DNA of 64,000 bases, taken from IMG/VR virus record IMGVR_UViG_3300021961_000037, positions 50,095 through 114,094 of that record. One strand, given 5' to 3'. Origin of the DNA: a virus. The notes under the pieces are model-generated. The model was given only the letters and a program-made list of their open reading frames with translations. It searched no databases and was not told the origin of the DNA. The position numbers were made by a program, and so were the translations under genes. Positions within the stretch are counted from its first letter, which is position 1. Every line of letters begins with the position of its first letter. Positions 1 through 9,042 of this stretch are shown one piece after another.

Positions 1-2
1 TC

Positions 3-482
3 GAAACATATGTGATGGACAACAATCATGTTGGTGTTCCAATGTCATCTTTCCTTTACAACTATGACGATGTCGGAACGCATGAAATGATGAATGTTGC
101 CCAACCGCCAGTGACTGTTTATTTGGACAACTCTCCAGTTGCATCTGTTAACTCGGTTAAAATTGTGCACCCGAACGATGCAACCGAAATAACACAGGTT
201 GAAGGTCGTGACTACATTGTCCGTAAATACGGGATTGATTTGTATACCGCTTTTTCGAACGACAAAGTTATTGTTGATTATGAGGCTGGTCTTGATGGGG
301 AAAACATCAAGATGTTCAAGTTGATGATTCTGCGTGCTGGGACACGAGAGATGCAAAATATGCATGACGATGTTGTCGGAGTGAAAGACCTTGAAACACG
401 AAATGTTGCTCCACTTGAAACGGGATTTTTGGAAAAAGAACTTCTCGCAGTTAAGCGGTGGCGTCGAAACAGAATAGCCTGA
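3..482 (+). CDS. Head-tail connector-like structural protein, 5' end outside window
   Basis: The reading frame is already open at the first bases of the window, so this is probably the 3' part of a longer gene; a GTG at 12 and an ATG at 15 are possible internal starts. The protein has alternating beta-type segments followed by a helical stretch with MILRAGTREMQNMHDD and ends in a basic tail (KRWRRNRIA). Its place, directly before a virion-morphogenesis protein and two genes further from the sheath operon, fits a neck or head-tail adaptor protein that joins the portal to the tail. The function is inferred mostly from order. The stop lies two bases before the next start, so the two genes are probably translationally coupled. 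Confidence 0.6.
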   Translation, partial: ETYVMDNNHVGVPMSSFLYNYDDVGTHEMMNVAQPPVTVYLDNSPVASVNSVKIVHPNDATEITQVEGRDYIVRKYGIDLYTAFSNDKVIVDYEAGLDGENIKMFKLMILRAGTREMQNMHDDVVGVKDLETRNVAPLETGFLEKELLAVKRWRRNRIA

Positions 483-483
483 C

Positions 484-942
484 ATGACTGTTGAAGTGCG
501 TGTACGAGTTTTTGCTGAAGCGGCTATCCGGCGTATGCGCGATATGGAGCGCAGGTCTAAGGATTTCAGACCAGTTCTCAGATGGGCGAAGCGTGAAATT
601 GAAAAAGCAAACGCCCGAAACTTTGCTGCCAGCGGACTTCCTGTTGGTGGGTGGGCACCGCTTGATGCAAGGTACGCAGCGTGGAAAGCAACAAACTTTC
701 CTGGACGCCCAATCATGGAAGTGAACGGCAGGTTGGCGGACAGTCTTACGAGGCTGGATGGTCCGGTGAACAAAATACGGTTGAAGTCGGCAGAGTTTGG
801 CACCGATGTGGAATACGCAAAGTTTCATCAGTACGGAACAAGCAGGATGCCGAAGCGTCAAATTGTTTATGAGCCAAAGGGTTTTGCGAGGACATTGGCA
901 GAGCACACTGGCGAGTATGTTGTTTATGGGCGGTTCCGATGA
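484..942 (+). CDS. Phage virion morphogenesis / tail-completion protein
   Basis: A 152-residue basic protein. The segment YAKFHQYGTSRMPKRQIV, preceded by a helix with many Arg and Lys, is typical of the virion-morphogenesis family (Mu gpG and HK97 gp10-like neck proteins), which completes the tail-to-head joint. Length is normal for the family. The start follows the upstream stop by one base, and the stop overlaps the next ATG (ATGA at 939). Neighbours are all tail-neck genes, which supports the assignment. Confidence 0.75.
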   Translation: MTVEVRVRVFAEAAIRRMRDMERRSKDFRPVLRWAKREIEKANARNFAASGLPVGGWAPLDARYAAWKATNFPGRPIMEVNGRLADSLTRLDGPVNKIRLKSAEFGTDVEYAKFHQYGTSRMPKRQIVYEPKGFARTLAEHTGEYVVYGRFR

Positions 943-1526
943 CAGAGTTAATGCAGGGCGCACAATTCGCCAAAGCGTATGTAAATAATTACCTAAACGC
1001 TGACTTACCGTCTCGTTTAGTTAAGTATCGCAGCGGGTGGAATCTTGACGACCGTGAACTGCCGAATCCAGAACTTTTCCTCACATACGAGCCGATTGCT
1101 TTGGATCACTGGCCGACGGTAATAACTGTCGCTATTTCAACGAATCGCTTTGAGAGGTTGATGCTTGGCGCGGAGGGCGACCCCCTTTACAGAGTTAATT
1201 ACAACATGAGGACATATATCTGGACGAAAACAGAGGGTTCAGAAGAAGTGACCCTTATGCGAGACAGATTGACAACCGTACTTCGTTCGGCATTGCTTGA
1301 CAGACCCTCTCTTAATCGTCATGACGCGACATATGGATGTGATGCCCAGATTGATGAAGAAAGTCTCACCGAAGAATTTTCCGACTTGACCCTAATCAAG
1401 GGCGACCGCGTCTTGGCGGGAGCATATTTAGGGTATGATTTAATGTTGACAGAAGTTATTTATAGAGACCAAGTTGGTAGTCTCTCGGAAATCAGTACAG
1501 AAGTATATAACCTTCGTGGAGAGTAG
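939..1526 (+). CDS. Putative tail terminator / neck protein
   Basis: A 195-residue protein starting in a four-base overlap with the previous gene. It is a mixed alpha/beta protein with no catalytic motif. In contractile-tailed phages the gene between the virion-morphogenesis protein and the sheath often encodes the tail terminator or a tail-completion factor, and residues such as MRDRLTTVLRSALLD (a helix between beta strands) are compatible with that fold. The assignment comes from order and general look; I do not recognise a specific family. Confidence 0.5.
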   Translation: MTELMQGAQFAKAYVNNYLNADLPSRLVKYRSGWNLDDRELPNPELFLTYEPIALDHWPTVITVAISTNRFERLMLGAEGDPLYRVNYNMRTYIWTKTEGSEEVTLMRDRLTTVLRSALLDRPSLNRHDATYGCDAQIDEESLTEEFSDLTLIKGDRVLAGAYLGYDLMLTEVIYRDQVGSLSEISTEVYNLRGE

Positions 1527-1532
1527 TTTCAG

Positions 1533-1961
1533 ATGCGTGTTATAACGGATAAAACATTTGGTGGTGAAGACGGGATGGTTCGTATTTGGAACCAGACTGC
1601 TGGCCTCGTACAAGTTACGCCAGATGGTCATCTGTTGGGCGCCCATCAGTCTGCTTGGGTTGACGACAATGAGACTGTTCAGCACCTGATTGAAATCAAC
1701 CATGTCGTAGTTACTGCTGGGACATCAAAGAAAACCGCAAAAAAAAATACAAAAGCCAAAGCAAAGCCGATAGACCAGCCCCAGAAAGATACCTCAGAGG
1801 TTCTTCCTGTTGTCCTGGAGCAAGACCCTGAGGTAACTCAGGTTAATGAAACACAGCAAGAAACAGCAACAACTGATAATACTGCAATACTTGACAGTTT
1901 TGTTTTGGATAGTTCGCCTATCGCAGACAATACTGAAAGTGTTTCAGTCGAGAACATCTAA
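1533..1961 (+). CDS. Hypothetical protein with charged low-complexity tail
   Basis: A 142-residue protein. The first 70 residues look like a small beta-rich domain (MRVITDKTFGGEDGMVRIWN...). The rest is a Lys/Ala stretch (SKKTAKKNTKAKAKP) followed by an acidic Thr/Gln/Glu/Asp-rich tail without predicted structure. It sits six bases after the preceding stop and is the last gene before the sheath operon, so it may be a small structural or assembly factor. No family recognised. Confidence 0.55.
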   Translation: MRVITDKTFGGEDGMVRIWNQTAGLVQVTPDGHLLGAHQSAWVDDNETVQHLIEINHVVVTAGTSKKTAKKNTKAKAKPIDQPQKDTSEVLPVVLEQDPEVTQVNETQQETATTDNTAILDSFVLDSSPIADNTESVSVENI

Positions 1962-1967
1962 CTAATG

Positions 1968-1973
1968 TATACT
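1968..1973 (+). promoter_or_regulatory. Possible -10 element (TATACT) upstream of sheath gene
   Basis: The 62-base gap between 1961 and 2024 contains TATACT about 50 bases before the sheath start. No good -35 hexamer is visible at 16-18 bases, so this is weak on its own. The same kind of -10-only signal recurs in other gaps of the structural region. Confidence 0.25.
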
Positions 1974-2023
1974 CGCTGTAAGCAATATTTCCTGAGTTGC
2001 ATCAAGACGACGGAGGATGCCGG

Positions 2024-3484
2024 ATGCCCGGAGTAACAATTTCCACAGCAGTTCGCACAGGTGCGGTTAATACAGGTGTGGCGCCAGCCGCTACCTTCTT
2101 CGTCGTCGGTGAGACGACACGAGGAATCGACACTGAAGCAGTTCTCGTTACATCACTTGAGGATTACGAGACCAAGTTTGGCGCTCATACCACTGGTCAA
2201 TACACCTGGTACTCACTCCGAACATTCTTTGAAGAGGGCGGTGTCAACGCCTATGTTGGCCGCGCAACAGCAAGCGATGCGGTTGCTGCAAGTGCAGCCC
2301 TTCTTGACAGCACATCTGGTGCTGGTCTGACGTTGACAGCGGTCGGCGATGGATCATGGGGAAATGACCTCGAAGCCGTCGTTACTGTTGACGGTTCTGA
2401 GTTCACACTAACTGTCTCATACGAAGGTAGTGAAATTTTCTCTGGCACATACACAAGTCTTTCGGGTGCGCTTACGGGAATCAACTTCTCAAGCGGTGCA
2501 GCAAACTATTTCACCGCTGCTTACACGGTTGGTGCAGACCCGACTGAAACACTTGAAGCAAATGCTGGCGAGGCGTTCACATCTGGCGACAACGGAACAA
2601 TTGCGAAGTCGGACTTTGTTTCTGCTCTTGATTTGTTCAGCGCCGAACTTGGCTCTGGCTGTGTTGCGGCACCTGGTGTCGTGACTGGTTCGTCGGACGA
2701 CTCTGTGTACACGGGATTGCGTGAGCACGCAGTGGCAATGAACCGAATTGCGCTTTGCAGTTTCTCAACTGGGACATCGCTTTCTGGCGCACGTTCCGCT
2801 TCGGAGGCATACACCGGAACAGAGGGTCATGAGCACATGGCTTTCTATCACCCGTGGGTAGTGATTCCTTCTGGAACTGTTACCGTCAGCATTCCGCCCG
2901 AGGGCTATGTCGCTGGCGCACGTTCGCGCTCGCACAACCAAGTTGGTCCGTGGCGAGCATTCGCTGGCGTGAACTCTGAGGCTCAGTTTGTCTCTGGTCT
3001 CGACATGTCTGTCAGCCGATCCGAGGGAGACCTCATGGAGGCAGCACGTGTCAATCCGCTCCGTGTAATCAACGGACGCGTTCGTATCTACGGCGCACGG
3101 TCACATTCAACTGTCACCGAGCAGTGGCGTTTCATCACTGCACGAGACACAATCAACTACATTGTTGTTGAGGCTGAGAAGCGTCTTGAGGATCTCGTGT
3201 TCTCCACAATTGACGGACGTCAAACACTGTTTGCAAACATCATCAATGCTTGCCAAGCAGTTCTTGAGCCGGTTCGCATCAACGGTGGATTGTACGAGGG
3301 CTTTACCGCCGATGGTCGCCGAATTGACTACGGATACACGGTCAAGTGTGATTCTTCAATCAACCCGCTTTCGCAACTTGAGGCTGGCACGGTGAGGTGC
3401 CGTGTTGGTGTACGAGTTTCGAGCGTCGGTGACAAGATTGAAGTTGAACTCATCAAGTCAAACCTCACAACAGCATTGGCATAA
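2024..3484 (+). CDS. Contractile tail sheath protein
   Basis: A 486-residue protein. The ATG at 2024 is chosen over an upstream in-frame TTG at 1997 because GGAGGA at 2012-2017 is a strong ribosome site at proper spacing. The N-terminus (MPGVTISTAVRTG) and the following ATFFVVGETTRG resemble the start of phage tail sheaths, where the first strands join neighbouring subunits. The C-terminal part, with RVNPLRVINGRVRIYGARS, VEAEKRLEDLVF and an anti-parallel beta end (RCRVGVRVSSVGDKIEVELI), is the conserved sheath C-terminal domain. The sheath surrounds the tube and contracts to drive it through the envelope. A tube-like gene follows directly. Confidence 0.9.
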   Translation: MPGVTISTAVRTGAVNTGVAPAATFFVVGETTRGIDTEAVLVTSLEDYETKFGAHTTGQYTWYSLRTFFEEGGVNAYVGRATASDAVAASAALLDSTSGAGLTLTAVGDGSWGNDLEAVVTVDGSEFTLTVSYEGSEIFSGTYTSLSGALTGINFSSGAANYFTAAYTVGADPTETLEANAGEAFTSGDNGTIAKSDFVSALDLFSAELGSGCVAAPGVVTGSSDDSVYTGLREHAVAMNRIALCSFSTGTSLSGARSASEAYTGTEGHEHMAFYHPWVVIPSGTVTVSIPPEGYVAGARSRSHNQVGPWRAFAGVNSEAQFVSGLDMSVSRSEGDLMEAARVNPLRVINGRVRIYGARSHSTVTEQWRFITARDTINYIVVEAEKRLEDLVFSTIDGRQTLFANIINACQAVLEPVRINGGLYEGFTADGRRIDYGYTVKCDSSINPLSQLEAGTVRCRVGVRVSSVGDKIEVELIKSNLTTALA

Positions 3485-3496
3485 CGGAGGAAGTAA

Positions 3497-3982
3497 ATGG
3501 CACGCCCAGTTCTTTTTAAGAACCTCGCTACACAGCGTCAGGTTGTCGCAAAGATTACACCGAGCAACGCTGGTGGTGACCTTCCGACGTTCCCCGACTA
3601 CTTCACACAGGTGAGTGGTGGTGAAATCACAGCCGCTGTTGAAAAGGTTTACCACGGTGGCGACATTTTCCCAGAGACCCTGTGCGCTCCTTCGGAAATT
3701 GGTGACGTAACACTTACTGGCTACCTGTCCGCAGATGCCGATTTCTTGAGCCGTCTCCAGCAGTTGCGCCAGATGGTCGGTCGTGTCCGCTACAACATTG
3801 ATGTCCATGTGTTTGACTGCGATATTGCTGTTCCTGGCGCTGACCGCTCTTACACGAATGCGCTTCTGGTTGGTTTGACAGAGCCCGACGGTGATGCCAC
3901 CTCGGGAACCCCTGCAACCTTTGCGATGACTTTCAGCATCTCAACGGTTTCGGTGGCTCGTAACCCGCTCGCCGCTGGCTGA
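3497..3982 (+). CDS. Tail tube protein
   Basis: A 161-residue beta-rich protein starting MARPVLFKNLATQRQ after a clear site (GGAGGAAGTAA). Size and place, directly after the sheath and before a terminator and the tail chaperone, match the inner tail tube of myoviruses. The protein contains a KVYHGGDIFPE loop and a FAMTFSISTVSVARN C-terminal strand, consistent with a beta-barrel tube subunit. Sheath and tube end with a rho-independent terminator, which suits the very high copy number both need. Confidence 0.8.
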   Translation: MARPVLFKNLATQRQVVAKITPSNAGGDLPTFPDYFTQVSGGEITAAVEKVYHGGDIFPETLCAPSEIGDVTLTGYLSADADFLSRLQQLRQMVGRVRYNIDVHVFDCDIAVPGADRSYTNALLVGLTEPDGDATSGTPATFAMTFSISTVSVARNPLAAG

Positions 3983-3984
3983 TA

Positions 3985-4009
3985 AACCCCCTTTCGGGGT
4001 TCCATTTTT
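3985..4009 (+). terminator. Rho-independent terminator after tail tube gene
   Basis: A perfect 6-bp stem AACCCC / GGGGTT (3985-3990 with 3996-4001), loop CTTTC, followed by CCA and a run of five T (4005-4009). It starts two bases after the tube stop codon. Confidence 0.85.
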
Positions 4010-4038
4010 GATGGCATGGCTGTGTTAGTGTTGCCCGC

Positions 4039-4548
4039 ATGAGCAACGACTTTACTTTCACAAGCGGAAATAATGCTGATGCCGAGGCTGCGGATAGCAA
4101 TGTCCTGAATCAGTTGAAGGCGGTTATTCAGAAGACCACGAAGCGTGAGGATATCTTCATTCAGGTTCCTGAGCGTGACGGTGTTCTTGTCCGGGTTTCA
4201 CCGAATATCACGCAGAACCAGTTGCGTGCATGGCGTCGTAACGCTGGAGATGACACGAAGAAGGGTTTGGATACCCTGAAGTTTTCGTGCAACGTTATTG
4301 CTGCCACGTGCACTGGCATCATGATTAACGATGAGATTGTCACCAACGACATGGGTGTTGAGGTGACTTTTGCTTCTCAGGAAATCATGCAGATGACTGG
4401 TACTTCGCGTCCGCACCCAGATTGTGTTCAAGCATTTTTTGGTTTGGAGCCACACATTGAGGCGGCGGCTGTCGCCATCATTGAGGCTTCTGGATATGGT
4501 GACGCAGTTGAGGCTGTGGACCCTACGAAGAGGTCTTCGGAGAACTAG
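4039..4548 (+). CDS. Tail assembly chaperone (zero-frame product)
   Basis: A 169-residue acidic protein between the tube and the tape measure gene, the canonical place of tail assembly chaperones. These bind the tape measure protein while the tube polymerises. The protein has a compact alpha/beta core (REDIFIQVPERDGVLVRVS) and a C-terminal helical part (PHIEAAAVAIIEASGYG). The zero frame ends at TAG 4546-4548, but a second frame stays open and codes well to 4724; see the next entry. A long and a short form from one start is the rule for this family. Confidence 0.75.
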   Translation: MSNDFTFTSGNNADAEAADSNVLNQLKAVIQKTTKREDIFIQVPERDGVLVRVSPNITQNQLRAWRRNAGDDTKKGLDTLKFSCNVIAATCTGIMINDEIVTNDMGVEVTFASQEIMQMTGTSRPHPDCVQAFFGLEPHIEAAAVAIIEASGYGDAVEAVDPTKRSSEN

Positions 4549-4724
4549 TCAGCGACGACCGCATCAAAATTGCGGCTCGGCTCGGAGACCTCTTTCATTG
4601 CGACCCGATTAAGTTGCTTGACTGTGATATTGATGAATGGCTGATTCGCCTTGCCTGTGCTAAAGTTATAGAGCAGGATAGAGAAAAACAGGAAGCAGAA
4701 GCAAAGCGTCAATCCAAACGCTGA
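4512..4724 (+). CDS. -1 frame extension of the tail assembly chaperone
   Basis: The -1 frame is open from 4512 (after TGA 4509-4511) to TGA 4722-4724. Read from the zero-frame stop it gives LVSDDRIKIAARLGDL and then a helical, charged end (REKQEAEAKRQSKR), with clear coding character but no ATG, GTG or TTG start before about 4611. This is the arrangement of the lambda G-GT type chaperone pair, so the longer product is probably made by programmed frameshifting within 4512-4545. I see no canonical X-XXY-YYZ slippery heptamer there; GGACCCT (4518-4524), where Pro-tRNA could slip from CCT to CCC, is the best candidate. Confidence 0.65.
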   Translation, partial: GCGPYEEVFGELVSDDRIKIAARLGDLFHCDPIKLLDCDIDEWLIRLACAKVIEQDREKQEAEAKRQSKR

Positions 4725-4768
4725 TTCCGCTGGAGCGCTCAATATCCGTCTAATCAACGGAGATATGT

Positions 4769-7700
4769 ATGGCACGAGAGCGCGTAGTTATCAATATCGA
4801 GGTCAACTCGGATATTGCGACGATTGAGGCTACCCGTGCGGCTTTGGAGCGTCTTACTAAACAAAACCGTGACCTTAACGACGAGTATGACCGTCATAAG
4901 AAACGCATCACGGAAGTAACTAAAGAGAACAAGCGCCTTAACCGTGATAGTGACATGGTTGGCAATTCGTTGCGCAATCTTGGTAAGCATACGGCGACAT
5001 CCAGTAGGCGGTTTGCCGGTTTGCGTAAGTCTGTTTTGAGTTTGCGTAAGGATATTGGAACACTAATTAGCGCTTTTGGTGGAATGATTGGGGTTGTAAA
5101 CAAACTTTCTTTGATTGAGATTCCTCTTCTCGCTCTCGGCATGGCTGGCATAACGTCCTTGTTTAAGAGTGGTACAGGGTTTGTGAACCTTTATAGAGCG
5201 GCGATGAGTTCGCTTGCGTACACCGCTGCTGGCGTCGGTGTTGCTGTCACCACGGTTATATCTGCATTGCGTGAGTTCCAGTCAGTTCAATTTGCGCCAA
5301 TGTACGTGGATGGTGCGATAAATACCGAGGATCGTTTTGCTGCTGCGTCTGGGGCGATGCGAATGTTTGTTGATAATACGAGACTTGCTGTTGTTGGGTC
5401 CGAGTCGCTTCAGAAGGCTTTCGGTACTTTGAGTAAACAGAAGCCAGTGACTGGTGGAACTGTTGCTGCGTTTGAGGGCTTGATGAATATTGTCGCCGGT
5501 AGCGGTGGGGATATTGGGAAGGGAAGCGAGAAACTTGCAACATTTTTGGCGCAGGTTCAAAAGGGTGGACTCGGGAGTGCCGCTTCAGCAGCCAAAGACC
5601 TTGGTCCTGACTTTGAGAAAATCATTAAAGAAGCGCAAGCGCTTGGTTTAAAGACATCTGACGAGTTTTTTAAGGCGGCTGCTGACGGTGCTCTTGGTGA
5701 GACTTTTCAGAAGAAATATGCGGGCCAGTTGGATGCTCTTAACGACACCCTGATTGGTCGTTTTAAGACTGCTTTACAGAGCACAAAAAATCTTTTGGGC
5801 GATATTGGTGACCAGTTTCTGCAGCCTACTGGTGAAGCGGTAATCAAGATTCAGAGGATTATTGAGCGGACGATACTGCAACTTACTCCCATGTTGCGTC
5901 AGTTCGGAACCGACACATTTTTGGGTGATGTCGTTAATCTGATTGACAAGGTATCTGTCAAGTTTGTTGGTTTGATGAATAAATATCTTGGTACCACTCC
6001 AGGTTTGTTTGAAAAACTTGGCGAATACATGGATGCGATTGGTAAAAGGTTTGAGAAGGTTCAGGATTGGGCTCGACAGTTTGTTGATGCTGGTCAGTTA
6101 ATTACAGACAATTTTATTAAACCGATTTTTGAAGGTTTGATGGACAAGTTTGGTGGAGGAATGAATGTTCTCGCTAGTTTGGTTGAGGCTAATGCGCCGT
6201 TGCTGAGGTCTCTCGCTGACAGCATTGTTGATGTTATTGCTGCAATTGGTGAGTACGGGAACATGCTTAAAGAGGCGTTTATTGCGGTCATTCCGCTTCT
6301 CAATGTTTTCTTGAAGGTCACTGAAAAGATTTTTTCTATTTGGACGAAAATAAGTAAAGGTTTGTTGAGTGTTTTCGGTGGTATCGGTGGTGGTATCGGT
6401 AAGGCTCTTGCTGCTGTTCCTGTTCTATATGGCTCACTTATTCTTTTCAGTCGTTTTTTCAAAGTTTTTGGCGGAATGTTCGGGAAAGATATGAGCATTA
6501 AGGCGAACAATGTTTTCGTCAACGGTAGAGGTATTGGTGGTGGGCCGATGGGTGGACCTATGGGTGGCCCAGGCGGAAGGCCTATGGGTGGACCTGGGAT
6601 ACGAGGTCGAATGGGGTACTCATACAACCTTGCACGTAACAGTGGTGTGGGGATAGCGAGGTCTGCTCAGGCGGGTTTGCGATCTGGTTACGCTGGCGTA
6701 AAAGGTCTTGGTGGTTCTGGGGCATTCAACCAGTTGTACGGCTTGGGGAATATGGGTTTGATGCTCGGTGGAACTGCCTTGATGGGTGCTGGTCAAAAAA
6801 TGGGTGGGACATCAACTGCTGGTGGAGCAGCGCTCACTGGTTTGGGTGCGGCAGCAAATCTTGGCGCAGCGGGTTCAATGCTTGGTTTGGGGGAATTGAC
6901 ATTTGGTACTGGAAGTGCAGTCGGTACCGGCGCAATTCTTGGTGGCGCTGCCGCTATCGGCGGAGGTTATGCGGCTGGCTCGTATATTGGTTCTAAATTC
7001 ACAGATGATTCCGTTAGGTCGCGCGCAATGTCAGCAGCGACATCAGCGGCAGTTGGCGCTGCAATCGGAAGTGTTGTTCCTGGAATCGGAACTGCGGTTG
7101 GTGCTGGATTGGGTGCTGTTGTCGGTGGTGCTGTTGGGTATTGGAAGGCTGGCGCGGCGCGTAGAGATGCACGCAAAGCAGCAAAAGGCGTCATGGACAA
7201 CTTTTTCATGGAAACAGAAGACGCATTCGCGGCTGGAGATGTTGAGAAACTGAAGGCCCAACTTGAAGGATTGAACGCCGAAATCGCCAAAGCAGCAACT
7301 GGCGATATTGACTACTACAACAAAAAGATTGACGAGCAACGCAAAAAGATTGACGAAACAGCAAAACAGATTGATAACTATTCAAGGAACGCTGATCTTG
7401 CTGAAAGAATGTTTGGGAAGAGCACCGATGCGTTGAACAAACTAGCCGAAGAAGCCGGCATCAATGTGCGCGACAAGGTTCTTAATTTCACTGAAATGCT
7501 GAAACTTGTTGGGAAAACTTCCGAGGAGCAGACTCGACTGGTTAAGCAATTTTGGGGAACTCTCGGCGGTCAGGCTCTTGGTGGTGCGCTCGGAAAACTT
7601 GACAAAATCAGGGAGCGTCGAGATACACAAAACGCTCTGGATGCTTCACAGGCGTCGCTTTTGGGTGGAAATGTTTCTGGCGAGAATCTTCTTTCTTTCG

Positions 7701-8248
7701 TTGAAAATCAAATCAAGTTCTCTACGGCGGAGTACGGAGAATTGGGTGGTTTGGCTAATGCCTATGAATCAATCATTGCTGGTTTGTCTGGTGAAACCTT
7801 GGGCAAACTTGATGATAAAACAAAAGAAAAGTTGATGGCGCTTGCCAACGACATACTTGACCCAACAGCGTTGGTCAAATCAATGGATCAGGAAATGCTT
7901 GCGACAATGGTCGGCGGTGCGAGTGCGCTTGCTGGTATGTCTTCGTCAGACATACTTTCTTTGGTTAATCAAAAGATGAAGACAGATCCGAACTTCCTTG
8001 CGAATTTCGGCGCATATCAAAGTCGAAATAACATGACTCAAATGAATGCAATGATTACTGGTCAGGGTGGCATTGTTGGCGCTTCGTCTCCGTATGGTTT
8101 TATGCCTCAGATTACGGTGAATGTCAATGCTCCGGTAATTGACCCAGAAGTTGTTCGTCAGATTCGCCTAGAACTTGAAGCATCGTTGCGCACGGCAAGG
8201 GAAAAGGGTGGCACCTTCACTGGTGGTGCAGGGACGTTTAGGCGTTAA
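4769..8248 (+). CDS. Tail tape measure protein
   Basis: A 1159-residue protein, the longest gene of the tail module, starting after CGGAGA. Residues about 20-62 form a coiled coil (LERLTKQNRDLNDEYDRHKK). Residues about 97-165 are hydrophobic and membrane-like. A Gly/Met/Pro-rich linker (repeated PMGGP) lies near 590-610, and a second very hydrophobic Gly/Ala stretch spans roughly 690-795. The C-terminal third is helical. This mix is typical of tape measures, which set tail length, fill the tube and leave with the DNA, with hydrophobic parts possibly entering the host membrane. I see no peptidase or lysozyme motif. Confidence 0.9.
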   Translation: MARERVVINIEVNSDIATIEATRAALERLTKQNRDLNDEYDRHKKRITEVTKENKRLNRDSDMVGNSLRNLGKHTATSSRRFAGLRKSVLSLRKDIGTLISAFGGMIGVVNKLSLIEIPLLALGMAGITSLFKSGTGFVNLYRAAMSSLAYTAAGVGVAVTTVISALREFQSVQFAPMYVDGAINTEDRFAAASGAMRMFVDNTRLAVVGSESLQKAFGTLSKQKPVTGGTVAAFEGLMNIVAGSGGDIGKGSEKLATFLAQVQKGGLGSAASAAKDLGPDFEKIIKEAQALGLKTSDEFFKAAADGALGETFQKKYAGQLDALNDTLIGRFKTALQSTKNLLGDIGDQFLQPTGEAVIKIQRIIERTILQLTPMLRQFGTDTFLGDVVNLIDKVSVKFVGLMNKYLGTTPGLFEKLGEYMDAIGKRFEKVQDWARQFVDAGQLITDNFIKPIFEGLMDKFGGGMNVLASLVEANAPLLRSLADSIVDVIAAIGEYGNMLKEAFIAVIPLLNVFLKVTEKIFSIWTKISKGLLSVFGGIGGGIGKALAAVPVLYGSLILFSRFFKVFGGMFGKDMSIKANNVFVNGRGIGGGPMGGPMGGPGGRPMGGPGIRGRMGYSYNLARNSGVGIARSAQAGLRSGYAGVKGLGGSGAFNQLYGLGNMGLMLGGTALMGAGQKMGGTSTAGGAALTGLGAAANLGAAGSMLGLGELTFGTGSAVGTGAILGGAAAIGGGYAAGSYIGSKFTDDSVRSRAMSAATSAAVGAAIGSVVPGIGTAVGAGLGAVVGGAVGYWKAGAARRDARKAAKGVMDNFFMETEDAFAAGDVEKLKAQLEGLNAEIAKAATGDIDYYNKKIDEQRKKIDETAKQIDNYSRNADLAERMFGKSTDALNKLAEEAGINVRDKVLNFTEMLKLVGKTSEEQTRLVKQFWGTLGGQALGGALGKLDKIRERRDTQNALDASQASLLGGNVSGENLLSFVENQIKFSTAEYGELGGLANAYESIIAGLSGETLGKLDDKTKEKLMALANDILDPTALVKSMDQEMLATMVGGASALAGMSSSDILSLVNQKMKTDPNFLANFGAYQSRNNMTQMNAMITGQGGIVGASSPYGFMPQITVNVNAPVIDPEVVRQIRLELEASLRTAREKGGTFTGGAGTFRR

Positions 8249-8250
8249 TT

Positions 8251-9042
8251 ATGGCTACTACTGTAACTGCGTGGGTCCGCATAAACCCTGCCCTGACAAA
8301 TGCTTCAGCATTAACACAAAATGATTCAGTGCAGAATGTTGTCCCACTTATTATTCGTCTTCTTCCAGCAACACCAGACCAAATTGCAGAAGATTTCCAA
8401 CTTCCATACAACCCGTTGCAGGTTACTTACGGTGATCTATCTGATGAGGTTACGCAAATTGCGCGACCTGGAACTACACCGATTATTGCTTTCAAGTCAC
8501 ATCGGTTGATGACTGTTGACTTTTCGTTCATAGTTGCGCAACCAGGCGACGGGCTTGCCACGAGTGTTGATAGTTCTTTGCAGAATTTGCGTAAATTTGC
8601 TGCGAGCAGTAATAGGGTTATTTCTTTACTCAATTTTGATTCGTTGACAAACACGCCTTTTGTTTTCCGTAATTCCACTCAGGAACGTCTTACTGATGGA
8701 CTGTTTTTCAATATTGTTTCTCTTGAAATTCAGAGTGTCAGAAGGAACAAAAACAATGAGATAACTCAGGCGAATGTCAACATTAGTCTCGTTGAAAACA
8801 GGAACCCGCTGATTAATGTTGCGTTCATTCCGCCACTGAAGTACACAAAAAAACCAGAAAAATGTTCCAATAAAAAGTATCGGCGGAATAATCCGGGGAA
8901 ATGCCCCAAGAAGACCGAGAAGGTTACCTCTCCTTCGCAGTCCGAATTGTCAAGAGCGACGGCTGCAAATAATGCCTATGCGCAAAAAGATGGATTTACG
9001 CGATGCTTCTTTAACGCAGATGGATCAATGGTCTGTTCCTGA
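8251..9042 (+). CDS. Baseplate / tail-tip structural protein, tube-initiator position
   Basis: A 263-residue protein starting three bases after the tape measure stop and overlapping the next start (TGATG). The N-terminal ~200 residues are beta-rich (VVPLIIRLLPATPDQIAEDF, HRLMTVDFSFIV). They are followed by a basic linker with KKPEKCSNKKYRRNNPGKCPKK and a short Cys-containing end. The place between tape measure and hub protein is that of tube-initiator or LysM-type baseplate proteins (T4 gp53 / PBSX XkdP-like). I cannot see a true LysM repeat, so the name is positional. Confidence 0.55.
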   Translation: MATTVTAWVRINPALTNASALTQNDSVQNVVPLIIRLLPATPDQIAEDFQLPYNPLQVTYGDLSDEVTQIARPGTTPIIAFKSHRLMTVDFSFIVAQPGDGLATSVDSSLQNLRKFAASSNRVISLLNFDSLTNTPFVFRNSTQERLTDGLFFNIVSLEIQSVRRNKNNEITQANVNISLVENRNPLINVAFIPPLKYTKKPEKCSNKKYRRNNPGKCPKKTEKVTSPSQSELSRATAANNAYAQKDGFTRCFFNADGSMVCS

